Shown piece after piece: positions 1 to 8,015 of a stretch of 8,015 nucleotides of DNA (its first letter is position 1; the number at the start of each line of letters is the position of its first letter). A program made the position numbers and the translations under genes. Source of the stretch: Tannerella sp. (GTDB taxonomy: Bacteria > Bacteroidota > Bacteroidia > Bacteroidales > Tannerellaceae). The notes below the pieces were generated by a model. It had not been told where the DNA came from. It made no database searches and was given only the letters and a program-made list of their open reading frames with translations. Where the stretch lies: contig JAITDQ010000111.1 in assembly GCA_031282485.1 (NCBI GenBank), positions 1 to 8,015 of the forward strand, in the 5' to 3' direction.

Positions 1-483
1 TTCGCGCATGAATTTTTCGGCTGTTGCGCGGCGGAACAGTTCGAATAGTGGGGCGTAGTAGTTGTTTGTATTCAGGATTATGACGGGGTTGTTGTATAAT
101 CCGAGCTGTTTCCATGTGATTATTTCGAGTAGTTCTTCGAACGTGCCGATTCCTCCGGGAAGGGCTACTGTTGCGTCGGACAGGTCGGCCATGGTCTTTT
201 TGCGTTCGTGCATGGTTCCGGTCTTTATCAGTTTTGTGAGGTGGGGATGACACCAGCCGTTTTTGACCATAAAGCCGGGTATTACGCCCGTTACCGTTCC
301 GCCGGAGGACAGGACGGCGTCGGAAACGACGCGCATAAGCCCGATATTCCCGGCGCCGTTGATGACCTGCATGCCGCGCTGCCCCAGGAGGCGTCCCAAC
401 GTTTCGGCGTCTTTTGCATATACATTATCTATCCTGTCGCTCGAAGCGCAGTATACGCTTACTGTTTTTATCATTTGAATCAT
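1..483 (-). CDS. LOG-family (TIGR00730-type) nucleotide phosphoribohydrolase, 3' end outside the window
   Basis: Partial gene: 161 codons are open from ATG 483 to the window edge with no stop. Family members are usually about 180-195 residues, so perhaps 20-30 are missing. The product is a Rossmann-fold cytosolic enzyme of the LOG/'lysine decarboxylase-like' family, which splits nucleoside 5'-monophosphates (cytokinin ribotides in plants) into base and ribose 5-phosphate. Visible hallmarks are the N-terminal strand with YCASS (residues 11-15), the glycine-rich NGAGNIGLM (42-50), MHERK (91-95, with the conserved Arg94) and the signature PGGIGTFEE (109-117, with the catalytic-type Glu117). An in-frame stop lies three codons upstream of 483, so ATG 483 is the first possible start. 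A second ATG at 474 would shorten the protein by three residues. The gene follows atpG by 21 bases, with an A-rich leader and no terminator, so it may be read through from the atp operon. The physiological substrate cannot be told from sequence. Confidence 0.9.
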   Translation of the reverse strand, partial: MIQMIKTVSVYCASSDRIDNVYAKDAETLGRLLGQRGMQVINGAGNIGLMRVVSDAVLSSGGTVTGVIPGFMVKNGWCHPHLTKLIKTGTMHERKKTMADLSDATVALPGGIGTFEELLEIITWKQLGLYNNPVIILNTNNYYAPLFELFRRATAEKFMRE

Positions 484-504
484 TTTTTTTTACCGGATAA
501 AAGT

Positions 505-1362
505 TTACGCGCCGGCATGTCCTCCGGCGATATCCAGCAGTTCGTTTGTGATGGCCTGCTGGCGTGATTTATTATATTCGACCGTCAGTTCGCCGACAAG
601 GTCGTCGGCGTTGTCGGTTGCCGTTTGCATGGCAATCATTCTGGCGGCATGTTCCGACGCGTTTGAGTCCAGAAGCGCCGTATATAATTGAAGTTTGACG
701 CTTTTCGGCACCAGGGATTTCAATAATCCGTCATGCGACGGCTCAAAGATATAATCCGTACCGTTATCCTCGTTTGCGTTACGAAACGCGACGGGCAGGA
801 GCTGTTCGCGTACCAGCGCCTGCGAACCTGCGCTTTTGAAATGATGATAGATGAGTTCCACGCGATCTGTTTCCCGGTTTTCAAACCGGCGGATGAGCGA
901 TTCCGCAAAATCGGCGATGACCTCGTAGTCGGATTTTCCGGCGAGGTTTTCGAAATGGCCGGTTACGGTTATATCTGTTTTTTTGATGGCCTCGTATATT
1001 TTTCGGCCAATCGTATAAACAGAGATATTTTCAATTTCCGGCGATTGCCTGTAGCTTTCGACGGCGCGCTGCAACTCGCGCGAAACGTTGGAATTGAAAG
1101 CTCCGCAAAGCGACGAATCGGAAGCGAAGGCGATGATTGCGACGTTGCGGACAGGGCGTTTGTGGCTTAACGCATCCGCATAACCGTCCCTGAGCGACGC
1201 TTCCATCACGTGATGCAACGCTTCGGCATACGGGAGCATGTTGGATATCCTGTTTTCCGCTTTATGCAGTTTGGCCGACGAGACCATTTTCATCGCCGAA
1301 GTCGTTTTCCGGGTACTTTTTATGGAGTTTATCCGTTTTCTTATTTCCTTGAACGATGCCAT
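505..1362 (-). CDS. atpG: F1Fo ATP synthase subunit gamma
   Basis: Gamma is the central rotor shaft of F1. It turns inside the alpha3-beta3 ring and couples proton flow through the c-ring to ATP synthesis. At 285 residues it matches the usual bacterial length. The N-terminal helix is typical (residues 1-30, with RKRINSIKSTRKTTSAMKMV). The central Rossmann-like domain carries SLCGAFNSNV (84-93), and the C-terminal helix has EHAARMIAMQTATDNA (237-252) and the family signature ITNELLDIAGG (271-281). The two end helices form the antiparallel coiled coil that fills the F1 cavity. The gene starts five bases after the atpA stop, so the two are almost certainly cotranscribed and probably translationally coupled. 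It is the last ATP synthase gene; the next gene, a LOG-family hydrolase, follows 21 bases later. I see nothing truncated or frameshifted. Confidence 0.97.
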   Translation of the reverse strand: MASFKEIRKRINSIKSTRKTTSAMKMVSSAKLHKAENRISNMLPYAEALHHVMEASLRDGYADALSHKRPVRNVAIIAFASDSSLCGAFNSNVSRELQRAVESYRQSPEIENISVYTIGRKIYEAIKKTDITVTGHFENLAGKSDYEVIADFAESLIRRFENRETDRVELIYHHFKSAGSQALVREQLLPVAFRNANEDNGTDYIFEPSHDGLLKSLVPKSVKLQLYTALLDSNASEHAARMIAMQTATDNADDLVGELTVEYNKSRQQAITNELLDIAGGHAGA

Positions 1363-1367
1363 AGCGT

Positions 1368-2954
1368 TTACGGTTTGTTACTTCCTGTGATTTTTGCGGC
1401 GCAGGCTTCGATAGCGGCGGCGACGTTTTCGTCCAGGATACCGTTCTTCAGCGGTTCCAGGACGTCCTGCCGGTGGTCGTTGCGGAGGATGTGCAGGAAT
1501 GACTGCTCAAAATCGTGCACTTCGCCTGCCGTTATGTTTTTAAGAAGTCCTTTTGTGCCGCAATAGAGGACGGCTATCTGCTCTTCAACCGGCACGGGGG
1601 CATACTGGGGCTGTATCAGCAACTGCGTATTTTTCTGCCCCTTGTCGATGATAAAAGCCGTGACCGGGTCGAGGTCGCTGCCGAATTTGGTGAACGATTC
1701 CAGTTCACGGTATTGCGCCTGATCTATTTTAAGCGTACCGGCTACCTGTTTCATGGCCTTCACCTGGGCGCTTCCCCCGACGCGCGACACGGAAACGCCC
1801 ACGTTAATAGCCGGGCGTATGCCCTGATTGAACAGGTCGTTTTCGAGGAATATCTGTCCGTCGGTAATGGAGATGACGTTCGTCGGTATGTACGCGGCGA
1901 CGTCGCCTGCCTGCGTTTCGATAACGGGCAGCGCCGTGAGGGAGCCGCCTCCCTTTACCCGGCCTTTCAGGGATTCCGGCAGGTCGTTCATCTTTTCCGC
2001 CACTTCGCGGCGGTTTATGATTTTGGCTGCACGTTCCAGAAGCCGCGAATGGAGGTAGAAGATATCGCCGGGATAGGCTTCGCGACCGGACGGGCGGCGG
2101 AGTATGAGCGAGACTTCGCGGTAGGCGACGGCCTGTTTTGACAGGTCGTCGTATATGACGAGCGCATGGCGTCCCGTGTCGCGGAAATATTCTCCCGCGG
2201 CGGCGCCGGCGAAAGGTGCGAAATATTGCATGGCGGCGGGGTCGGATGCGGTGGCGGCGATGACGATCGTGTAATCCATAGCCCCTTTTTCGTACAGAGT
2301 GTTTACCACCGATGCTACGGTCGAGCCTTTTTGTCCCACGGCTACGTAGATGCAATATACCGGGTCGCCGTTTTCGAAATTACTGCGCTGGTTTATGATT
2401 GTATCAATGGCAATAGCCGTTTTACCCGTTTGGCGGTCGCCGATTAGTAATTCCCGCTGGCCGCGGCCGATCGGGATCATTGCGTCGATCGCCTTTATGC
2501 CGGTTTGCAGCGGCTGGTTTACGGGCTGGCGGAAGATTACTTCCGGCGCTTTCCGTTCGAGCGGCATACGGAAACGTTCGCCCGTGATGAGGCCTTTGCC
2601 GTCGAGCGGTTCGCCCAGCGGGTCGATCACCCGTCCGAGCATCCCTTCCCCGACGTCGATCGATGTGATTTCGCCGGTTCGCCTGACGGTGAAACCTTCC
2701 TTGATCTTGTCCGTCGCTCCGAGGAGTACAGCCCCGACATTGTCTTCTTCGAGGTTCATGACGACGCCCATTATGCCGTTTTCGAACTCCAGGAGTTCGT
2801 TGGCTTCGGCATTATGCAGCCCGTATATGCGCACTACGCCGTCGCTCACTTGCAGGACGGTGCCGACTTCGTCGAACGACATCCTGATGTTTATCCTGTC
2901 GAGCTGCATTTTCAGCGCTTCCGAAACTTCGCTTATTTTTAAATTGTCCGTCAT
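1368..2954 (-). CDS. atpA: F1Fo ATP synthase subunit alpha
   Basis: Alpha is the non-catalytic nucleotide-binding subunit of the F1 hexamer. It alternates with beta and supplies a residue to each catalytic site. The 528-residue protein has the N-terminal beta-barrel (about 1-95, including [11 protein letters not shown]), the nucleotide-binding domain with Walker A GDRQTGKT (172-179), [20 protein letters not shown] (264-283), [12 protein letters not shown] (360-371), and the signature [17 protein letters not shown] (381-397). Arg391 in that signature is the arginine finger reaching the beta site. The helical C-terminal domain follows. E. coli alpha is about 513 residues, so this one is slightly longer. 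The start ATG lies five bases after the atpH stop and the stop lies five bases before atpG. All functional motifs are intact. Confidence 0.98.
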   Translation of the reverse strand: MTDNLKISEVSEALKMQLDRINIRMSFDEVGTVLQVSDGVVRIYGLHNAEANELLEFENGIMGVVMNLEEDNVGAVLLGATDKIKEGFTVRRTGEITSIDVGEGMLGRVIDPLGEPLDGKGLITGERFRMPLERKAPEVIFRQPVNQPLQTGIKAIDAMIPIGRGQRELLIGDRQTGKTAIAIDTIINQRSNFENGDPVYCIYVAVGQKGSTVASVVNTLYEKGAMDYTIVIAATASDPAAMQYFAPFAGAAAGEYFRDTGRHALVIYDDLSKQAVAYREVSLILRRPSGREAYPGDIFYLHSRLLERAAKIINRREVAEKMNDLPESLKGRVKGGGSLTALPVIETQAGDVAAYIPTNVISITDGQIFLENDLFNQGIRPAINVGVSVSRVGGSAQVKAMKQVAGTLKIDQAQYRELESFTKFGSDLDPVTAFIIDKGQKNTQLLIQPQYAPVPVEEQIAVLYCGTKGLLKNITAGEVHDFEQSFLHILRNDHRQDVLEPLKNGILDENVAAAIEACAAKITGSNKP

Positions 2955-2959
2955 AATTG

Positions 2960-3514
2960 CTAAATAATAGATTTGTTTATTTGTACTAATCGCCTGCTTA
3001 TCCGGTCGAGCTGCCCTTTCACCGAGGCGTCGATGCGGATATCGTTTAACCGGAAAATAAATCCCCCGTCGAGCGACGGGTCAATGTGTGTGGAAAACTC
3101 CACTTTCCCCTGCGTTTTCCGCTCCGTGAGGTTCCGTATGCGTTTTATCACATTGCCGGACAGTTTTTTTGCGGAAATGAGATGGACGACGCTTATCCGT
3201 TTCTTCTCGCGATAAAACCGCTGGTAGCTTAACGCGATCCTTTGCAGCATGTCGCTCCTGCGGTTTGTGACGACGAGGTCGATGAAATCGAGGTATGACG
3301 GTTCGGGATTTTTCCCCGTCGCGTTTGTCAACAGGCTGATTTTTTCTTTTGCGGAAAGCATCGGCGATTTTATACTCGCCCTGAAGTCCGGCATCTTGCG
3401 CAACAGCGCTTCGAGCATCTGCATCCTGTGGTACAAAACGTCCTCTTCACTCATGCCCCGGGCGTGGTGGTATAACGCTTTTGCGTATCGTTTCGAAATC
3501 AGGCCTTCGTTCAT
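2960..3514 (-). CDS. atpH: F1Fo ATP synthase subunit delta (OSCP-like stalk subunit)
   Basis: Delta sits on top of F1, binds the N termini of alpha and ties them to the b dimer, so the alpha3-beta3 ring does not turn with the rotor. The 184-residue length is normal. The N-terminal six-helix domain begins with the typical [13 protein letters not shown] (residues 6-18). The C-terminal domain contains the conserved [20 protein letters not shown] (145-164), followed by [12 protein letters not shown] (165-176), corresponding to the family signature region of E. coli delta. The middle of the protein diverges, as is usual for this fast-evolving subunit. The gene starts 13 bases after atpF ends and its TAG stop is five bases before atpA, consistent with a single polycistronic message. 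Confidence 0.95.
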   Translation of the reverse strand: MNEGLISKRYAKALYHHARGMSEEDVLYHRMQMLEALLRKMPDFRASIKSPMLSAKEKISLLTNATGKNPEPSYLDFIDLVVTNRRSDMLQRIALSYQRFYREKKRISVVHLISAKKLSGNVIKRIRNLTERKTQGKVEFSTHIDPSLDGGFIFRLNDIRIDASVKGQLDRISRRLVQINKSII

Positions 3515-3527
3515 GGGTGCAGGGCGA

Positions 3528-4037
3528 TTAATTTTTCATAATACCGGAATCTTCAATCTCATCAAGGAACACGGATATCAGCCGGTCATGATTTTCGATG
3601 TCGTCGAGCCGGCGGCGCAGTATTTTTTCTGCGATGTCGACCGACAGCAGGGCGACCTGAGTACGGATTTCCCCGATCGCCTTGTGTTTTTGCATTTCAA
3701 TCATGCGGAGGGCTTCGTCGAGTTTTTCCTTTCCCCGTTTCGCGGCCTCATCTTCGGCTTTCCGTATGATCAGGGTTGCGTCGGCGGTGGCCTGTTTGAT
3801 GATTTCCTGCCGTTTTTTTTCTATTTCGGCCATGAGTTCTTCGGATTTACGCTTTACGCTTTCGAACGTACGGTTTGCCTCGTCGGCTTTGTCGAGGGAT
3901 TGCCGGATGTAGTCGCGCCGTTCATTCACCGCTTTTGTGATGACGGGAAATCCGAATTTTGCCAGAATGCCGAAAACGAGGGCAAAGGACAGCGCCATCC
4001 AGAACAGCAGTCCGAAATCGGGAGTTAACAGTGACAT
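3528..4037 (-). CDS. atpF: F1Fo ATP synthase subunit b (peripheral stalk)
   Basis: Subunit b is the membrane-anchored peripheral stalk that holds subunit a and delta together as the stator. The 169-residue protein has one N-terminal membrane helix (about residues 8-28, starting near FGLLFWMALSFALVFG). A long, highly charged heptad-like region follows (about 38-130), as expected for the b coiled coil. A conserved C-terminal patch, VALLSVDIAEKILRRRLDD (128-146), resembles the delta-binding end of E. coli b. Only one b gene is present, so a b homodimer is likely rather than the b/b' pair of phototrophs. It begins four bases after atpE stops and ends 13 bases before atpH. The start chosen keeps the membrane helix close to the N terminus, as in the family. 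Confidence 0.95.
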   Translation of the reverse strand: MSLLTPDFGLLFWMALSFALVFGILAKFGFPVITKAVNERRDYIRQSLDKADEANRTFESVKRKSEELMAEIEKKRQEIIKQATADATLIIRKAEDEAAKRGKEKLDEALRMIEMQKHKAIGEIRTQVALLSVDIAEKILRRRLDDIENHDRLISVFLDEIEDSGIMKN

Positions 4038-4041
4038 GACG

Positions 4042-4290
4042 TTAACCTAAAGTCATCAGACATACCACGATTGCAAACAGCGCCGCACCTTCGATCAGCG
4101 CCGCTACGATAATCATTGACATGCGTATGTCGCTTGTTGATTCCGGCTGGCGTGCAATCGCTTCCATTGCGCTGGCGCCGATTTTCCCGATTCCTAAACC
4201 TGCCCCGATTACAACAAGCCCTGCCCCGATAGGAGCAGCCAGAGAACCTAAATTTGTTGCTGCCTGAAGCAGCGTGTTTAATAGTGTCAT
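4042..4290 (-). CDS. atpE: F1Fo ATP synthase subunit c (rotor ring proteolipid)
   Basis: Subunit c forms the membrane rotor ring that carries protons. The 82-residue protein is a two-helix hairpin. Helix 1 (about 16-42) holds the close-packed glycine motif GAGLGIG (29-35). The polar loop is ARQPE (46-50), equivalent to RQPD in E. coli, and contacts gamma and epsilon. Helix 2 (about 57-80) carries the ion-binding carboxylate Glu67 in ALIEGAALF. In sodium-type rings the Glu is followed by Ser and helix 1 supplies a Gln. Here the Glu is followed by Gly and the Gln position appears to be Ile34, so proton coupling is inferred. The gene is preceded by the only sizeable spacer in the operon (50 bases, AT-rich) and followed by atpF after four bases. 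The ring size cannot be read from sequence. Confidence 0.97.
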   Translation of the reverse strand: MTLLNTLLQAATNLGSLAAPIGAGLVVIGAGLGIGKIGASAMEAIARQPESTSDIRMSMIIVAALIEGAALFAIVVCLMTLG

Positions 4291-4340
4291 AATTTTTAAT
4301 TTATTAAGTCAGTAATATATATTATATGTAAGTTTCTTTT
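4291..4340 (-). promoter_or_regulatory. AT-rich leader upstream of atpE (possible translation enhancer)
   Basis: This 50-base gap between the atpB stop and the atpE ATG is almost entirely A and T, while neighbouring genes are near or above half G+C. It contains the perfect palindrome TAATATATATTA (4313-4324) and a weak inverted repeat TTAAT-TT-ATTAA (4296-4307) just before the start codon. Subunit c is needed in many copies per enzyme. In E. coli an AU-rich unstructured leader before atpE raises its translation, and A/U-rich leaders favour initiation in Bacteroidota. A similar role is inferred here and is not proven. It could instead be a site of mRNA cleavage or simply neutral spacer. Confidence 0.35.
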
Positions 4341-5450
4341 TTATTGTGTGGCGCCGGCTTTGTTTTTCCTTTTCCTGCCGGGTGTGACGTGGCTGTGTTC
4401 CGGCAGCGAAAGGCCGATGAATACAGCGGACAGCATCGTGAAAACGTATGCCTGAATATAGGCAACCAGTATTTCCAGAATGCACATAAAAACGGACAGG
4501 AGAACCGACAGCGCCGTCATTCCCGCCGTCATGGCAACGCCTGCTTTTGCGGCAATGAACACGAGGCATGTCAACGCCAGTATTACGGCATGTCCGGCCG
4601 TGATGTTGGCAAACAGACGTATGGTCAGGGCAAACGGTTTGGAGATGATACCGAACAGTTCGATGACGGACATCAGCGGGATGGGTATTTTCATCCACAG
4701 GGGAACGGCAGGCCAGAATATTTCTTTCCAGTATTCCCTGTTGCCGAACAGGTTGACGGCCAGCATCGTGCATACGGCCAACACGAGCGTGACCGATATG
4801 TTGCCCGTCACGTTCGCCCCGCCGGGAAAAAACGGGACTAATCCCATTATGTTATTAATAAAGATAAAGAAAAACGCAGTCAGCAGGTAGGATGAATAGC
4901 GTGCATAATCTTTACCGATACATCCCCGTACGACATCATCTTCTATGCTCATCACAAACATTTCCACCGCTCCGGCAAAACCTCCCGGCGCCGCATGTCC
5001 GGGTTTACGCTTGTACCGGCGGGCGACGGTTAAAAATATGGCAAGCATACCGGCGGAGTTTATGATAAGCGCCAGCGCCGTTTTGGTAAGGGATATGTCC
5101 GGAAACGGGCGCACCTCCGTCCCGTTTGCGTCGGTTTCGACGATTTTGCCGGCATATTTCCCTTCGCCGGAAATACGGAATCCCCTGTAACTGCGCCCGT
5201 CTTCCAGCCGCGAGGACAGGAAAACGTTCCAGCCGCTCGTCGGCGAATAAACGATGACGGGTAAATAGATGGAAACGTGATGGCCGTTAATCGTCGTGAT
5301 GTGCCACCGGTATGAATCCCTTGTATGCTCGAAGATGATTTCTTTGGGATTGATGTTGACCGCGGGAGAATCATCCGCGTACACGCCGGCCGGCATCCAT
5401 AATGTCATCAGCAGGACTGCGATTATATGCTTATTTATGATCTTCCGCAT
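4341..5450 (-). CDS. atpB: F1Fo ATP synthase subunit a, with secreted N-terminal extension
   Basis: Subunit a forms the two proton half-channels beside the c-ring. The protein has 369 residues, about 100 more than E. coli a. The extra part is N-terminal: a signal peptide (1-25, hydrophobic core IIAVLLMTLWMPAG, likely cleavage after VYA) and a hydrophilic region (26-120) expected outside the inner membrane. The membrane portion follows (about 123-348). The essential arginine is Arg278 in KPFALTIRLFANITAGH (271-287), equivalent to E. coli Arg210, and Gln333 matches E. coli Gln252. The Glu219/His245 pair of E. coli is exchanged here to His287/Glu326, as in mitochondrial subunit a. The C terminus ends in a basic tail (GRKRKNK). 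The start overlaps the last 20 bases of the upstream membrane-protein gene, suggesting translational coupling. A 50-base AT-rich spacer separates it from atpE. Confidence 0.96.
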   Translation of the reverse strand: MRKIINKHIIAVLLMTLWMPAGVYADDSPAVNINPKEIIFEHTRDSYRWHITTINGHHVSIYLPVIVYSPTSGWNVFLSSRLEDGRSYRGFRISGEGKYAGKIVETDANGTEVRPFPDISLTKTALALIINSAGMLAIFLTVARRYKRKPGHAAPGGFAGAVEMFVMSIEDDVVRGCIGKDYARYSSYLLTAFFFIFINNIMGLVPFFPGGANVTGNISVTLVLAVCTMLAVNLFGNREYWKEIFWPAVPLWMKIPIPLMSVIELFGIISKPFALTIRLFANITAGHAVILALTCLVFIAAKAGVAMTAGMTALSVLLSVFMCILEILVAYIQAYVFTMLSAVFIGLSLPEHSHVTPGRKRKNKAGATQ

Positions 5451-5868
5451 GTTTGGTACGTATTGTATGAATCTTGTGCCGGTGGTCGATATTGTAAAGG
5501 ATAAACATCTTTACCCCCATAAAGAATATGTAAAAAATGCTGAAAGCAATCAGCAGGGTATGCTCCTGCACGTCGATGAAGTAATAATAACAAAACATCA
5601 GGAGGAACGACAGCAGCATCTGTGAAACGTTAAAGAGCATCAGCCTCGCAATCGCCCTTCCGGGATGAAGCTGTTTACGCTTCATGCGCGACAGGACGAG
5701 GAGGACGATTATCCCCAATACCAGAAAATAGGCGGGGATAAACAGTAAATAATTCGTATAATATGACGGGAGTACCACGCGAATGAATGACATTTCGATG
5801 ATTCCGAATATGATGATTCCGAAAATGACAAGTTTCCGGGCTTCTTTATTGTTATATGCTTTCTCCAT
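5431..5868 (-). CDS. Four-helix membrane protein in the AtpI position of the operon
   Basis: I do not recognise this 145-residue protein by motif. It shows four hydrophobic stretches (about residues 12-32, 40-60, 77-98 and 104-125), a short polar N terminus, a basic linker after helix 2 (RMKRKQLHPGR, 61-71), and a His-rich basic tail (HRHKIHTIRTKHAEDHK, 129-145). It lies between atpC and atpB, and its last 20 bases overlap the atpB start. In many bacteria a small four-helix protein, AtpI, precedes atpB and helps c-ring assembly. Size, topology and position agree with that role, but this is inference from context only. ATG 5868 is preferred because it leaves a 13-base gap after atpC. A TTG at 5892 would add eight residues and overlap atpC by 11 bases. 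It could also be a lineage-specific stability factor unrelated to AtpI. Confidence 0.85.
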   Translation of the reverse strand: MEKAYNNKEARKLVIFGIIIFGIIEMSFIRVVLPSYYTNYLLFIPAYFLVLGIIVLLVLSRMKRKQLHPGRAIARLMLFNVSQMLLSFLLMFCYYYFIDVQEHTLLIAFSIFYIFFMGVKMFILYNIDHRHKIHTIRTKHAEDHK

Positions 5869-5881
5869 AGAAATTCCGGTT

Positions 5882-6151
5882 TTATTGTTCAACCTTGCCG
5901 GGGGCGGGTTCTGCTTCCACGCAAACCGTTGCCCGGTCGTTTTTTATTTCTGCAAACCCGTTCCGTATGGGGAACGTCTGTTTTTCGCCGCCTTCGGGGA
6001 AGCATACGATGTTGCCTTTTACCAGCGTCGAGATGATGGGTGCGTGCGACGGATATACGGCAAAAGCGCCTGCTTCGCCGGGGAATCTCACGTGCGAGAC
6101 CTTGCCGTCGTATATCGTCCCCTGCGGGGAAAGTATTCGTATTTCAATCAT
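5882..6151 (-). CDS. atpC: F1Fo ATP synthase subunit epsilon, short form
   Basis: Epsilon joins gamma to the c-ring in the rotor. The 89-residue protein consists only of the N-terminal beta-sandwich domain. It begins IEIRILSPQGTIYDG and has the conserved turn PGEAGAFAVYPSHAPIIS (residues 24-41), matching the GELGIYPGHAPL region of E. coli, and GFAEIKNDRATV (65-76). E. coli epsilon is about 139 residues; the C-terminal two-helix hairpin, which can extend into F1 and block ATP hydrolysis, is absent here. The stop TAA is clean and the gene behind follows closely, so this looks like a natural short form rather than a broken gene. ATG 6151 is preferred over GTG 6157, which would add two residues. 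Either start lies close behind the atpD stop (13 bases for the ATG). Confidence 0.94.
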   Translation of the reverse strand: MIEIRILSPQGTIYDGKVSHVRFPGEAGAFAVYPSHAPIISTLVKGNIVCFPEGGEKQTFPIRNGFAEIKNDRATVCVEAEPAPGKVEQ

Positions 6152-6164
6152 AATCACAACCGGT

Positions 6165-7691
<1,527 letters not shown>

Positions 7692-7697
7692 TCAGCT

Positions 7698-8015
7698 TCA
7701 ATTGCTGTTGAGAATACGATTCACCTCTTCTTCCGGCAAATCGGTTAATTCGACAATCTCCGCAACCGACTTGTTTTTTTGGGATAGCTTTAAGACATAG
7801 TTTATTTGTGCCTGTCGAAATCCTTTCCTTGTTGCGTTATTCATGCCGCTGGTGTAATCCATCAGGCCCATTTCTCGCATCTCGTACAGACGCAACATAT
7901 CGCTGTCCTGCGCAACGGACATGATTTTTTTATGCGCTTTTCTTATTGATGTGTCCATTTCTATTATTTTTTGTATGGTTTGTTCACTCGTGTTTTTATC
8001 GAAAAAGGTCAGCCA
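7698..8015 (-). CDS. Rpn-type PD-(D/E)XK nuclease/transposase family protein, C-terminal part
   Basis: The frame is open from the window's right edge to TGA at 7698-7700, giving 105 visible residues; the start and catalytic core lie outside. The pattern resembles the C-terminal end of Rpn/PD-(D/E)XK transposase-family proteins: WLTFF at the visible start, a charged helix (MDTSIRKAHKKIMSVAQDSD), then LYEMREMGLMDYTSGMNNA, a short RKGF turn, and a final helix-turn-helix-like segment SVAEIVELTDLPEEEVNRIL. Known members are DNA endonucleases that promote RecA-independent recombination and often occur in several copies per genome. The GREEG-type repeats common near the end of many members are reduced here. 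An internal ATG at 7958 begins a shorter frame, but the continuous homology-like pattern upstream argues against it as the true start. By count, G+C is 130 of 318 bases (41%), clearly below the atpD coding sequence. Whether the gene is intact cannot be judged. Confidence 0.75.
   Translation of the reverse strand, partial: WLTFFDKNTSEQTIQKIIEMDTSIRKAHKKIMSVAQDSDMLRLYEMREMGLMDYTSGMNNATRKGFRQAQINYVLKLSQKNKSVAEIVELTDLPEEEVNRILNSN

Noticed and set aside
484..504. Poly-T run after atpG as a possible terminator
   Set aside because: On the coding strand it is an A run directly before the LOG gene start, with no hairpin stem before it. It looks like an A-rich translation leader.
2350..2967. Open frame of 205 codons on the plus strand, antisense to atpA
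   Set aside because: It lies wholly opposite atpA with no recognisable domains. Long antisense frames are common opposite conserved genes of this composition.
4042..4290. Possible sodium-coupled c-ring
   Set aside because: The carboxylate is followed by Gly, not Ser, and the helix 1 Gln of sodium-type rings appears to be Ile, so the proton type fits better.
4321..4326. TATAAT on the minus strand before atpE, as a possible promoter
   Set aside because: Bacteroidota housekeeping promoters use TAnnTTTG, and no matching upstream element is present. A chance hexamer is expected in such an AT-rich spacer.
4309..4773. Open frame of 154 codons on the minus strand, overlapping atpB in another frame
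   Set aside because: The translation is rich in His, Arg and Cys with no family pattern, and it conflicts with the clear atpB frame.
5869..5892. TTG start at 5892 for the four-helix protein
   Set aside because: It would overlap atpC by 11 bases, whereas ATG 5868 gives a normal N terminus and short gap.

Overview
The window is a slice of a Bacteroidota chromosome, most likely from the order Bacteroidales. It holds one complete F1Fo ATP synthase operon, with a partial gene at each edge. Everything is coded on the minus strand, so transcription runs from high to low coordinates. Three things point to Bacteroidota: the gene order atpD-atpC-(small membrane protein)-atpB-atpE-atpF-atpH-atpA-atpG, with beta and epsilon first instead of last; a subunit a with a signal peptide and a long secreted N-terminal region; and A-rich translation starts with little Shine-Dalgarno sequence. 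No species can be named from this evidence.

Layout in the direction of transcription. From 8015 to 7698 lies the C-terminal end of an Rpn-type PD-(D/E)XK nuclease/transposase-family gene, whose catalytic part is outside the window. Twelve bases later atpD (7685-6165) begins, followed by atpC (6151-5882), an unnamed four-helix membrane protein (5868-5431), atpB (5450-4341), a 50-base AT-rich spacer, atpE (4290-4042), atpF (4037-3528), atpH (3514-2960), atpA (2954-1368) and atpG (1362-505). A LOG-family nucleotide hydrolase gene starts 21 bases after atpG and runs off the left edge. Apart from the 50-base spacer, every junction is an overlap or a gap of 21 bases or less. No stretch above 300 bases lacks a gene, and I see no terminator hairpin anywhere.

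The genes supply all eight structural subunits of one enzyme: alpha3-beta3-gamma-epsilon (F1), the delta and b2 stalk, and the a plus c-ring motor (Fo). All key residues are present: both Walker A motifs, the alpha arginine finger, the carboxylate of c, and the essential arginine of a. The machine should therefore be functional. The residues around the c carboxylate are of the proton type, not the sodium type. The four-helix protein sits where AtpI-like assembly factors are found in other operons.

This is mainly a conserved housekeeping region and I do not see an undescribed system in it. The points worth a second look are the nuclease gene packed against the start of the operon with no visible promoter between, the unnamed membrane protein, the extra secreted domain of subunit a, the roughly 27-residue insertion in beta, and the minimal epsilon without its inhibitory C-terminal hairpin.
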